Positions 54,309-64,000 of a stretch of DNA of 64,000 nucleotides are shown one piece after another. Under the pieces are notes generated by a model. That model ran no database searches. It saw only the letters and a list, made by a program, of their open reading frames with translations, and had not been told where the DNA came from. The stretch comes from Calamus simplicifolius (taxonomy: Eukaryota > Streptophyta > Magnoliopsida > Arecales > Arecaceae). The DNA lies in NCBI GenBank assembly GCA_900491605.1, contig UESW01004768.1, positions 232,622 through 296,621 of the forward strand, read 5' to 3'. Positions within the stretch are counted from its first letter, which is position 1, and every line of letters starts with the position of its first letter. A program made the translations under genes and the position numbers.

Positions 54309-54928
54309 AGGGATTCATCCGTTTGAAAAAAAGGAATGAAAAATATCAAAAAAAATAGAGAAAAATAGAGAAAAGTACTCAGTGAAAAAGAGAAAAATTT
54401 CAAAGAGAAATCTCTGAGTCAAAGCCTATCAATCCAAGAGAGATTCAAGAGAAATCCTAAGCCCTAAAAGTTCAAATTCGAAGAATTTTTAAAGGAGAAG
54501 AGAAGAAGAGCAAAACCCCTATTTCCTCGAAGTTCTCTCCAATAGATTTCGGTCAAGAATCAGAGCTGAAGCTTGATTCAACCATTCAAAAGAGAGGAGA
54601 AAAAGAAGAAAAGAAGAAAAGCTCAAATCTACTTGGCTTCAATCAGGCTTTTCTTACCTTTGTTTATTTACATTACTTATTTGCTCATTTAAGGAGCTTT
54701 ACTTTGTTGTAAACATTATTTTGAATTGTTGTTTACTAATTCAATCAAGGGGATTGAATTGGTTGAGTTAGATTACCTCGGGAACAAGCTAGTTTAGCTT
54801 GGGGTTGGGTTTTATGCTGGTGAACCCATGAAAATGGGCTGGGTTCATTGTGACCCTGTGTAAAACAATAAATTAGAGTTGTGAGCTTGTAAAATAACTC
54901 AACTGTAATCAGTGGATTATAGTGTAGA

Positions 54929-54970
54929 CCCAAGAGTTGCTTGGGAGTGGACGTAGGTGTGAGATACACC
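54929..54970 (+). other. Paired stem-loops in element E LTR leader
   Basis: CCCAAG-AGTTG-CTTGGG and GGTGT-GAGAT-ACACC, same spacing as in A but with different loops. In E's 3' LTR both stems carry a mismatch. Confidence 0.55.
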
Positions 54971-55155
54971 GAGCCACTATAAATATCTTGTGTTTGTAAT
55001 GATTGTCTCTATCTCTCTCTCTTGTTGTGCTTTAAATTATTGCATCACTTCACTAGTATACTTAATCCTTGTGAATTTGGTTTTAAGTTTTAAGTGCTAA
55101 ATTTTTTAAAGAACCCAATTTACCTCCCTCTTGGGTTGCCATCTAGGCCAACTAT

Positions 55156-55167
55156 TGGTATCAAAGC
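55156..55167 (+). other. Primer binding site, element E (one mismatch)
   Basis: TGGTATCAAAGC, one G-to-A change from the TGGTATCAGAGC of A, B and C. Confidence 0.9.
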
Positions 55168-55214
55168 TTGTGTTCATTTCTAGTTGATCTAACGATCAAG
55201 AGTTAAAGATCCAA

Positions 55215-56858
55215 ATAACAACACAAGCTGGATCATCTTTTGCTGAAGGTCAATCCATCAATAGGCCACCTTTGTTCAATGGCTCTAATTATTCATATTG
55301 GAAAGCAAGAATGATGATTTTTATTCAAGCTTTAGATTATGAATTATGAGGTATCATTACAAATGGACCTACTACACCCACACATATTTTAGATGGTTCA
55401 ATCGTTCCTAAGCCCGAAAGGAATTGGAATGAGAACGATAGAAAAATTGCTCAGCTCAATGCAAAAGCCATGAATGTTTTATATTGTTCTTTGGATGCAA
55501 ATGAATTCAACAGAATATCTACTTGCATTTTAGCCAAAGAAATTTGGGATAGACTAGAAGTTACCCATGAGGGTACTAATTAAGTAAAAGAATCTAAAAT
55601 TAATATTCTAGTGCACAAATATGAATTGTTTAGCATGGAACAAACTGAATCAATCACATACATATACACTAGATTCACTGATATTATTAATGGTTTGAAA
55701 AGTCTTAGTAAGACTTATACTAATTCTGAATTGGTGAGTAAAATTCTTAGATCTCTTCCAAGAACATGGGAAGCAAAAGTAACTGCAATCTAAGAAGCCA
55801 AAGACTTGAATGTTCTACCTTTGGAGGAGCTACTTGGATCCTTGATGACCCATGAATTGACAATGAAACAACATCAAGAGGAAGAAGTCAAGAAGAAAAG
55901 AACCATAGCACTTAAGGCTGCAGAAAATGAAATAAGCAGCAGTGAGGAAGAAGATGATGATGATGAAACAGCTCTCCTTGCAAAGAAGTTTAGAAAGTTT
56001 ATGCAAAGAAGGAGACCCTTCCATAAAAGAAAATCAGGAATCAAAATGGAAGGAGAAAGAGAAAAAGAAAGGGATAAAGATAAAGAAAAAGAACCCTTGA
56101 CATGTTATGAATGCAAAAAGCTGGGGCATTTTCGATCTGAATGTCCTCAACTAAAGAAAGGTTACAAGAAGAAGAAGAAAGCCTATGTTGCAACTTGGAG
56201 TGATAGTGAAGAGTCTTCATCTGAAGAAGAACAAAAAGAGGTTGCAAACATATGCTTCATGGCAAACGACGAAAATAAGGTAAATTCCGAAGCTCATAAT
56301 GACTTTATATTTGATGAATTGTATGATGCTTTCAATGAGTTAGTTAGTGATTTTAAGGTTTTAAGAATGAAAAATAAATATTTGAAAACTAAAAACCTAA
56401 ATCTTCTCAAAGAGAAAAATGAACTAATTCTTGAGGTTAAAAATCTAAAATCTAAAAATGAAAATGTTTTAAAAGAAAAGGAATCAATTTCAAATGAAAA
56501 TATTAATTTAAAGAAAGAAATTGGTAAACATAAGAACATTATTGATAAATTTACATATAGCTCAGAAAAGCTAAATTTGCTTTTAAGTAATCAAAGAGCT
56601 ATATTTGATAAAGCTGGTTTAGGATATAAACCACACATGAAACAAAAATATGTCAACAATTTCTTTGTAAAGAAAAATAATATTTCATGTTATCATTGCA
56701 ACAAAAAAGGATATAAATCTTATGAATGCAATTTTAGAAAAACTAATAAGAATCTAAATATTAAAGGCAAGAAAATATGGGTTCTAAAAGGAACAATCTT
56801 TATTGCTACTAACCATGAAGGACCCAAGAAAGCTTGGGTACCTAAACATAAGATTTGA
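55215..56858 (+). pseudogene. gag: Element E gag, start codon lost and several stops
   Basis: The position of the gag ATG is ATA (55215-55217). The frame has no net indel from here to the splice site: 1065 nt, exactly as in A. Nonsense codons lie near 55348 (TGA for TGG), 55582 (TAA for CAA) and 55792 (TAA for CAA). From 55806 a 350-codon open frame covers the last capsid helices, an acidic stretch, the zinc knuckle CYECKKLGHFRSEC, a long coiled coil (56330-56600), a second knuckle CYHCNKKGYKSYEC, and the gag stop TGA at 56856-56858, 11 bp before the 3' splice site. Confidence 0.9.
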
Positions 56859-56869
56859 TTATCTTGCAG
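56280..56869 (+). other. Intron-like segment between gag exon and pol, element E
   Basis: AAG|GTAAAT donor (exon ends 56279) and TTATCTTGCAG|GAG acceptor (exon starts 56870), 590 bp. Unspliced, gag ends at 56858 and pol is in a different frame. Spliced, ..DENK|ECLTAKGSKRKWYLDSG is one frame. This copy has the clearest coding on both sides. Confidence 0.62.
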
Positions 56870-59800
56870 GAGTGTCTTACGGCCAAAGGATCAAAACGAA
56901 AGTGGTATCTTGATAGTGGCTGCTCAAGACACATGACGGGTAACAAGGAGCAATTCATCACCCTTGAAGATAAAAGGGAAGGAGTTGTTACTTTTGGAGA
57001 TAATGGCAAAGGCCAAATTATGAGATTTGGTAAAATTTAAATAACTCCATCCACTTTTATAGAAAATGTTTTATATGTTGTTGGTTTAAAGCATAACTTA
57101 ATTAGCATTAGCCAATTGTGTGATAAAGGTTTCAAAGTTTCATTTGAAGCTTCTATTTGCACTGTTTCTAATCCCATAGATAATAGCATTATATTTGTTG
57201 GTAATAGAAATGGAAATGTGAACTTAATTGATTTAGACATTTTGTCTACTAGTAACCATTGCTTAATCATTGATAATGCTAAGGTTAATGAGATCGGATG
57301 GTTATGGCATCGTAGATTAGGTCATGCAAGCACACACCTAATTTTAAAATTAATTAGAATGAATTTAATTAAAGGTCTTCCAAAGATAGATTTTGAAAAC
57401 AATAGAATTTGTGATGCATGTCAATTTGGAAAACAAACTAGAAATTCTTTCAAATCTAAAAATATTGTTTCAACTACTAGGCCACTTGAACTACTTCATA
57501 TGGACCTTTTTGGACCTACTAGAACCACTAGTCTAGGAGAAAAGAAATATGGTCTTGTGATAGTAGATGATTACTCTAGATATACTTGAGTTTTATTTTT
57601 GGCTCACAAAGATGAGACTTTCTCGATATTCCTGAAATTCTTCAAGAAAGTCACAAATGAGAAAAACAACACCATAGTGTCTCTTAGAAGTGATCATGGC
57701 ACAGAATTTAAAAATCATCAATTTGAAAATTTCTATATCGAAAATGGCATTCATCATAATTTTTCTGCACCTAGAACACCATAATAAAATGGAGTTGTAG
57801 AAAGAAAAAATAGAACACTAGAAGATATGGCCTGTACCATGCTATGTGAAAGCCAACTCCCAAAGTACTTCTGGGCGGAAGCTATAAACACAGCATATTA
57901 CATCCTTAATAGAGCTTTAATTAGGCCAATTCTTAAGAAAACTCCCTATGAACTATGGCATAATAGAAACCAACATTAGTTATTTTCAAGCATTTGGTTG
58001 TCGATGTTTTATTCACAATAATGGTAAGGATAATCTTGGGAAGTTTGATGCTAAATCTGATGAAGGAATATTTTTAGGTTATTCAACATCTAGTAAAGCA
58101 TATAGAGTATTTAACAAGAAATATTTAATTGTAGAAGAATCAATTCATGTAGTATTTGATGAGTCTTTAGCATCAAGTTCTGAGAAGATTGATGATGAGA
58201 AAGATACAATTTTGGTTGAAAGAGATATTGAAAAATTGAATATAGATGTATCTTCAGACCATGAACAAGAAGCTAAAGATGATGACTCACCTAAGGATGA
58301 TATTATTGATACTACTCGTAATAATGTAGATCTACCTAGAGATTGGAGATATGCTTATGGTCATCCTAAGGATTTAATCATAGGTGATCCATCTCAAGGA
58401 GTAAGAACTAGATCATCAATGAGGAATATCAATAATCATCTTGCATTTGTGTCTCACATAGAACCCAAAACTATTGAAGAAGCTGAAAAGGATAATCATT
58501 GGATGTTAGCTATGCAAGAGGAATTAAATCAATTCACTAGGAATAATGTATGGTCCTTAGTTGATAGACCCAAAGATCATTCTGTTATAGAATCTAAATG
58601 GGTATTTAGAAATAAATTAGATGAAAATGGTATAGTAATTAGAAATAAAGCTAGATTAGTTGCAAAAGGATATAATCAAGAAGAAGGAATTGATTTTAAT
58701 GAAACTTTTGCACATGTTGCTAGATTAGAAGCAATTAGACTATTACTTGCATTTGCATATCATATGAATATTAATTTATTTCAAATAGATGTTAAAAGTG
58801 CATTTTTGAACGGTTTTATAAATGAAGAAGTTTTTGTAGAACAACCACCAGGTTTTGAAGATCATGAATTTTCAAACCATGTTTCTAAGTTACACAAAGC
58901 ACTTTATGGTTTAAAACAAGTACCTAGAGCTTGGTATGATAGATTAAGTAAATTTTTAATTAAAAATAATTTTTCTAGAGAAAATATTGATAAAACCCTA
59001 TTTTTGAAAAGAAAAGATAAAGAGTTATTAGTAGTACAAATTTATGTAGATGATATTGTATTCGGTGCTACTAACAATCTTTTGTGTCAAGAATTTGCTA
59101 AGTTAATGCAGGGTGAATTCGAGATGAGCATGATGGGAGAACTCAACTTTTTCCTAGGACTTCAAATCAAATAAGAAAGAGAGGAAATTTTCATCAACCA
59201 AACAAAGTACACAAAAGAAATTCTCAAGAAGTTTGGTATGGAACAAGTCAAACCTCTCGGAACACCAATGAGTCCTTCATGCAAGTTAGATAAAGATGAA
59301 GATGCTAAGCCTGTTGATCAAAAATATTACAGAGGTATGATCGGTTCACTACTTTACTTAACAGCTAGTAGACTAGATATCATATTTGCTATATGTTTAT
59401 GTGCATTGTATCAATCTGAACCTAAAGAATATCACTTAATTGCAGTAAAAAGAATACTTAGATATCTAAATGGAACTAAAAATGTAGGATTATGCTATTC
59501 TAGAGACTCAACATTAAATTTGATTGCATGTTCTGATTCTGATTATGCTGGTTGTAAATTGGATAGAAAAAGTACAAGTGGTGCATGCCAATTCTTAGGA
59601 AGTAACTTAATCTTCTAGTTTAGTAAAAAGCAAAATTCAGTTGCATTATCAACTGCTGAAGCTGAATATGTTGCAGCTGGAAGTTGCTATGCTCAAATCC
59701 TTTGGATTAAGCGACAACTTGAAGATTATGATATAATACTTGATAAAACACCAATTAGCTGTGATAACACTAGTGCAATAAACTTGACTAAGAATCCAAT

Positions 59801-59990
59801 CCAACATTCAAGAACTAAACACATTGAAATGAGATATCATTTTATTAGAGAACATGTAGCTAATAATGACATTTGTCTTGATTATGTTTGTACTGATGAA
59901 CAAATAGCTGACATTTTTACAAAACCCCTAAGTGAAGAAAGATTTTGTTATCTTAGAGGAGAATTAGGAGTTTGTGATCTATTGGAATGA
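56870..59990 (+). pseudogene. pol: Element E pol: protease, integrase, RT, RNase H, with nonsense codons
   Basis: Protease KRKWYLDSGCSRHMTG (56895) is intact around its aspartate. A stop near 57038 is followed by the pre-integrase region WLWHRRLGHAST..CDACQFGK and integrase MDLFGPTRTTS (57500). TGA for TGG lies near 57588 and tandem TAATAA for CAACAA near 57783, just before NGVVERKNR (catalytic Glu kept). A 1-bp loss near 57965 shifts the frame, and RT then runs open for 408 codons (57948-59174) with YVDDIVFGA near 59043. Further stops are near 59172 and 59618. The tail RGELGVCDLLE ends at 59990. Confidence 0.92.
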
Positions 59991-60184
59991 ATTTTAAATC
60001 TCCTAGGAATGATTATCTAGAATTCAATCATTTTATTTAATTTTCTTGTGATTTTAAGAAAAAATTATCTAGATATTTGAACCCCTTGATTCATCACATT
60101 CCAAAGTTGATTTAGCCAAAATTTGATGACAATCCAGACATGTTTCAGATCTTTTGAAACTCTTTTTTTTTCTGAAACTATCTT

Positions 60185-60375
60185 GGAGTCGACTCCTTTG
60201 GTATCAGAGTCGACTCCAGTTTTGTCTGAGACTTTGGAGTCGACACCTGCTTTTTCAGAGTCGACTCCACTTCGAGCGCTAATTGTGTTAGCGACCTAGA
60301 GCCGACACCTCGCTTTGCGGAAGTCGACTCCAAATGGTCCCAGGTTGACTTATCTAGGGCAGAGTCGACTCCTCT
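60185..60375 (+). promoter_or_regulatory. GTCGAC motif array upstream of ORF3, element E
   Basis: Cores at about 60188, 60209, 60239, 60260, 60301, 60323 and 60364. Steps are 21-22 bp, with 30 and 41 bp gaps. It lies about 200 bp after pol and ends about 90 bp before the ORF3 ATG. Confidence 0.65.
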
Positions 60376-60465
60376 CTCATTTCAATCGATTCCAAACCTT
60401 TTCAAACTCTTCCCAACTCTTTCCAAAATCCAAGATTTCTCAAATTAATCATTCCCTAGCTACCA

Positions 60466-61857
60466 ATGGCACCCAAACATAGGAGATCGGTGTTTGGAGC
60501 GGTGACAACGGGAAAGAGAACCGTGAGGCATCCGGCATGGTAGCCTTCACCTAGCTCTTCGTCCTCTTCATCTGCATCCACACCAAGTGCGATTCCCTGT
60601 CCTTCTTCGCCTCAGGTAGACACTTTTGCTGGGCATGTTATTACCATGGGAAGAAAGGTTGATTTTCATTTCTTTGAAGAAGAGGGGTTTTCTATTGGGC
60701 GACAGATAAAGGATTTAGGTTAGGAGAAAGTTTGCTCTATTGATGTACCTACCTATCCCGTCTTGGTTAAAGAATTTTACCGTAACTTGTCAAGAGGAGA
60801 TGAAGGTCTTGTAAGTTCTGTTAGAGGAAAGAGGATTCACCTAACTTCTGAGATTCTTGGAAACCTGTTAGAGATACCTGTTATTGAACTGATAGCAAAT
60901 TCCCATAGTGATAGATCAGGAGCCTTATCAAGAATGCTAGGAAGGGATGTTACAGAAATTAAGGAAGTTAGGGCAAACCAATTACCCCTAGAGCTAAGAT
61001 TATTGCATAATATTTATGGTCGGATTTTATTTTCAAAGACCGGTAGATTTGAGTACATCTCGGAGCGAGACATTGTTATCATGGATAGTGTTCTGACAGG
61101 TCAGCCAATTAATTTAGCTGGTATGATGATATGGTACATGGCTGAGGCAGGCAACAAGAAAAGATCTACTTTTCCTTACGGCATGGTTTTAACTTTAGCA
61201 TTTCAGAACCAGGGTGTAATTATTTCAGACAGTGAACCCATGAAGAATTTAAGGCATACTGACTATTATAGCTTAGCTATTGTGCATCGTATGGGTTTCT
61301 TGAAAAACAATGGAAATTGGGAAAGAAAAGGAAATCTGGAAGACAGAGCAGCTGAAATGGATACTGTGGCCCCTGGTACATCAGAGGCAAAGCCTTCAGT
61401 GAGGCATACTTCATCAGGCCCCAGCTGTCCTGCACCCTCAGCACCTGCTCCAACTCCTACTTCTTTTGCTCAGACTTCTACTGGATTTTCTGATGCTCAG
61501 TTGGTACAATTAAAAGAACTCCTTGCTTGTCATAAAGAAGAAATGAAGATTGAACTGGATAATAGACTTTTGAGCTTAAGGGAGATGTATTACTCCTAGG
61601 AAGATAAAGTAAGCATAATTGAATCATCCTTTGGAACTTCTTCTGAGGCCTTGAAAAGTGATTTAATGCAAATTTTTGAGAAGATCAAGGATATTAGAGG
61701 AGATTCTGATACATATTCAAAGTGCAATGTGGAGTTACAAGAAAAAATTACTGTTGCATCTGCTTTTATTGAGAGAAGACTAAATGATTTTATCAAGATA
61801 CAAAGTGAGGGCATGGGAAAGATCTTAGAAGAGCTCAAAAGACTTCTTAGATTTTGA
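60466..61857 (+). pseudogene. Element E ORF3, full length in one frame with a few stops
   Basis: The ATG at 60466 (CCAATGG context) gives 464 codons in one frame to 61857 with no frameshift. Stops occur near 60541, 60721 (TAG for TGG, GW in A and C) and 61597. Order: basic N-terminus MAPKHRRSVFG, Ser-rich part, GRKVDFHFFEEEGFSIGRQI domain through GRILFSKTGRFEYISERDIV and STFPYGMVLTLAFQNQGVII to HRMGFLKNNGNWERKG, a Pro/Thr linker, then coiled coils (KEEMKIELDNRLLSLREM; KIKDIRGDSDTYSKCNVELQ). No membrane segment. The function is unknown; the preserved length suggests selection before the element died. Confidence 0.88.
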
Positions 61858-62379
61858 TATTTAGTTTTCTTTATGATGTAATTTGATTTTGGTTGCATTT
61901 TGAATGATATAACGAAGTTTAAGTGAAATGAACATTTTATTATAATGGTTAAGTATTGAATGAATATCATACTTGAATTTTAATATCAAGCTTGAATTTT
62001 GAGTTAACCTTTGATTTTGATGTTTGAATTATTCAAACTCTTTTGATTGATGTTAATTTAATCCTTAATGCCCTTCTAAACCTTTTTGTTGATTAAAAAA
62101 AAGGGGAGAAAGGTTGTTTACATATATGCATTATGCATTTGATATTAATTTCATTAATTTCATACAAAGGGGAGAAATGATATTAAGTTATAAGAGGATG
62201 ACAATTACTTGAATATGAATGTTAAATGAAACTTTCAAGAAACTCAATATATGCACCAACATAGGGGGAGCTATCTCATTAAGGGGGAGCTTAACCTTAA
62301 TTTTAAAATGTTTTGTCCGTTATGCATTAATTGATTATGCATATACTTAGTATTTTTGTCATCATAAAAAAGAAGAGAT
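61858..62379 (+). other. Element E spacer with several polypurine tracts
   Basis: No gene is seen. Purine tracts AAAAAAAAGGGGAGAAAGG (62095-62113), AAAGGGGAGAAA (62165-62176), AGGGGGAGC (near 62263) and AAGGGGGAGC (near 62281) are followed by the LTR-proximal AAAAAAGAAGAGAT (62366-62379), which has lost the G-run seen in A and B. Confidence 0.75.
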
Positions 62380-63912
62380 TGTTGAGAAAATTATTGAGAA
62401 ATTATTTATCCAATTAATTGGTTTTGATGATTAACAAAAGCCATGAGTATATTCCTTGTGTTTCTGATAGATTTGATAAGTGTTTCAGGAATTAAGATCG
62501 GTTATTATCCAAATGGTACTTAGAAATCAGTTTTGAATTGAATTTCAATGGAATTTATCTAAGTTCAGAACTTGGAGCCAACACCTAATAGTCTCGAGCC
62601 GACTCCAGAGCGTACCAGAATAGTTCAGGATTTTTGGCATGGTTCGGAGTCGACACCTAGAGTTTTGGAGCCGACATCCAAAGTTTCAGAGCCGACACTC
62701 GACTTGGCAGAGCCAACTCTAACCTGAGTTACAAAGACTATGTTTTCGGAGCATTTCTTGGAGCTGACACTTTAGATTTCGGGAGCCGACTCCAGTCAGT
62801 GGGGAGTCGACACTTTGCAAAGTCGGAGCCGACTCCACATCGAATTGATTTTTGCTATTTATGGAAAGACGATCTGGAGCCGACACATGAAAAGTTGGAG
62901 CCAACTCCAACCCATCAAGGATGATTTTTAAAAGTGCCAGATCAGCTCTATTGGATATATTTTCTCACCTAACTCTCAATGGATCTATTATCTTGTGTGG
63001 AGAATCATCTAAAGTACTTTGTAACGGCTATTTCTCACCTAATCTTAGATTAAGACTCTATATAAAGAGGGATTCATCCATTTGAAAAAAAGGAACGAAA
63101 AATATCAAGAAATAGAGAGAAAAATAGAGAAAAATACTCAGTGAAAAAAAGAGAAATTTCAAAAATAAATCTCTAAGTCAAAGCCTATCAATCCAAGAGA
63201 GATTCAAGAGAAATCTTAAGCCCTAAAAGTTCAAATTCGGAGGATTTTCAAAGGAAAAGAGAAGAAGAGCAAAAGCCCTATTTCCTCAAAGTTCTCTCCA
63301 ACATATTTTGGTCAAGAATCAGAGCTGAGCTTAATTCAACCATTCAAAAGAGAGGAGGAAAAGAAGAAAAGAAGAAAAGCTCAAATCTATTTGGCTTCAA
63401 TCAGGCTTTTCTTACCTTTGTTTATTTACATTACTTATTTGCTCATTTAAGGAGCTTTACTTTGTTGTAAACATTATTTTAAATTGTTGTTTACTAATTC
63501 AATCAGGGGGATTGAATTGGTTGAGGTAGATTACCTCGGGAACAAGCTAGTTTAGCTTGGGATTGGGTTTTGTGCTGGTGAACCCGTGAAAACCGGCTGG
63601 CTTCATTGTGACCCCGTATAAAACAACAAGTTAGAGCTGTGAGCTTGTAAAACAACTCAACTGTAATCAATGGATTATAGTGTGGACCCAAGAGTTGCTT
63701 GGAAGTGAACGTAGGTGTGGGATACACTGAACCAGTATAAATATCTTGTGTTTGTAGTGATTGTCTCTATCTCTCTCTCTTGTTGTGCTTTAAATTATTG
63801 CATCACTTCACTAGTATACTTAATCCTTGTGAAATTGATTTTAAGTTTTAAGTGTTAAATTTTTTAAAGAACCCAATTCACCCCCCCTCTTGGGTTGCCA
63901 TCTGGGCCAACA
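62380..63912 (+). repeat. Element E 3' LTR
   Basis: 1533 bp. The motif array at 62574, 62595 | 62646, 62667, 62688, 62709 | 62760, 62782, 62803, 62825 | 62876, 62897 keeps the 2-4-4-2 layout. TATA box at 63059-63067. Confidence 0.94.
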
Positions 63913-63917
63913 CTACC

Positions 63918-64000
63918 GAGAAGAGGGCCAAAATTAGGATCGTTCGAAAGGTCGAGGCTGGAGAGGCCTCAAGGAATGAAGTGGAGAAGGAACGGCCTCG
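63918..64000 (+). pseudogene. Element D antisense gene, exon 2 continued to window end
   Basis: After the duplicated ctacc the reading continues TEKRAKIRIVRKVEAGEASR, joining ..KKRKAQVDGAPT before element E. The gene runs out of the window. Confidence 0.75.

Larger units (their letters stand above)
53622..55153 (+). repeat. Element E 5' LTR
   Basis: 1532 bp. Motif array 53817-54149, TATA box 54300-54308, paired stem-loops 54929-54970. The last base is T instead of A (CCAACT). Confidence 0.94.
53622..63912 (+). mobile_element. Element E: full-length SIRE-type copia, nested in element D antisense gene
   Basis: 10,291 bp, ends TGTTGG..CCAACA, duplication ctacc at 53617-53621 and 63913-63917. 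The LTRs (1532 and 1533 bp) differ at about 25 sites in the first 330 bp by hand count, so E is older than B and C. Gag, intron-like segment, pol, motif array, ORF3 and purine-tract spacer are all present with few frameshifts but many nonsense codons, mostly C-to-T or G-to-A. Confidence 0.95.

Noticed and set aside
60466..61857. ORF3 as a viral-type envelope gene
   Set aside because: No signal peptide, transmembrane segment or glycoprotein-like cysteine pattern in any of the four copies.

Overview
This is a stretch of plant nuclear repeat DNA. I find no host gene that I can name, no RNA gene and no CRISPR. Every recognisable reading frame belongs to a transposable element. The families (SIRE/Maximus-type Ty1/copia with a third ORF, Tat/Retand-type Ty3/gypsy with an antisense gene, an L1-type LINE and a probable CACTA transposon) indicate an angiosperm. 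The contrast between GC-rich gypsy and AT-rich copia elements suggests, weakly, a monocot.

The window is a set of nested insertions, most with intact target-site duplications (TSDs). The base layer is a decayed LINE (20277-23892). Its left part is broken by a gypsy/copia-unassigned LTR (F1, 18297-20276). F1 is itself broken by copia element A (1-18296, + strand, 5' end outside the window), and A is broken in its reverse transcriptase by copia element B (4095-13120, - strand, TSD gaaat). On the right the LINE runs into a probable CACTA end at 23893. That sequence is split by gypsy element G (25386-38460, - strand, TSD gcacc) and then by gypsy element D (from about 39777, - strand, runs out of the window). 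D carries copia element C in its LTR (40065-51616, - strand, TSD ccctc). C carries a solo LTR, F2 (42452-44497, TSD tgaag), in its third ORF. D also carries copia element E in its antisense gene (53622-63912, + strand, TSD ctacc).

The four copia elements share one plan: LTR, tRNA primer site TGGTATCAGAGC, gag, pol (protease, integrase, RT, RNase H), a spacer, ORF3 (a non-envelope protein with a coiled coil), a purine-rich spacer, LTR. Two features of this plan look new to me. First, gag and pol are separated by a roughly 600-bp segment with good GT...AG splice signals in A, B and E. The segment contains the gag stop codon, and removing it joins gag and pol in frame. Element C lacks exactly this segment, as if copied from spliced RNA. 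Second, each LTR holds 11-12 copies of a GGAGTCGACWCC-like motif spaced 21-22 bp apart (two helical turns), in a 2-4-4-2 block layout in A, B and E. A second array with the same motif and spacing lies just upstream of ORF3 in all four elements.

The gypsy elements G and D encode a multi-exon gene antisense to gag-pol. G also has a 98-bp tandem array between pol and this gene and 90-bp and 105-bp arrays in its LTRs. All copia coding regions are broken by stops and frameshifts, so nothing here looks autonomously active. B (about 1% LTR difference by hand count) and G are the youngest. All counts were made by eye.
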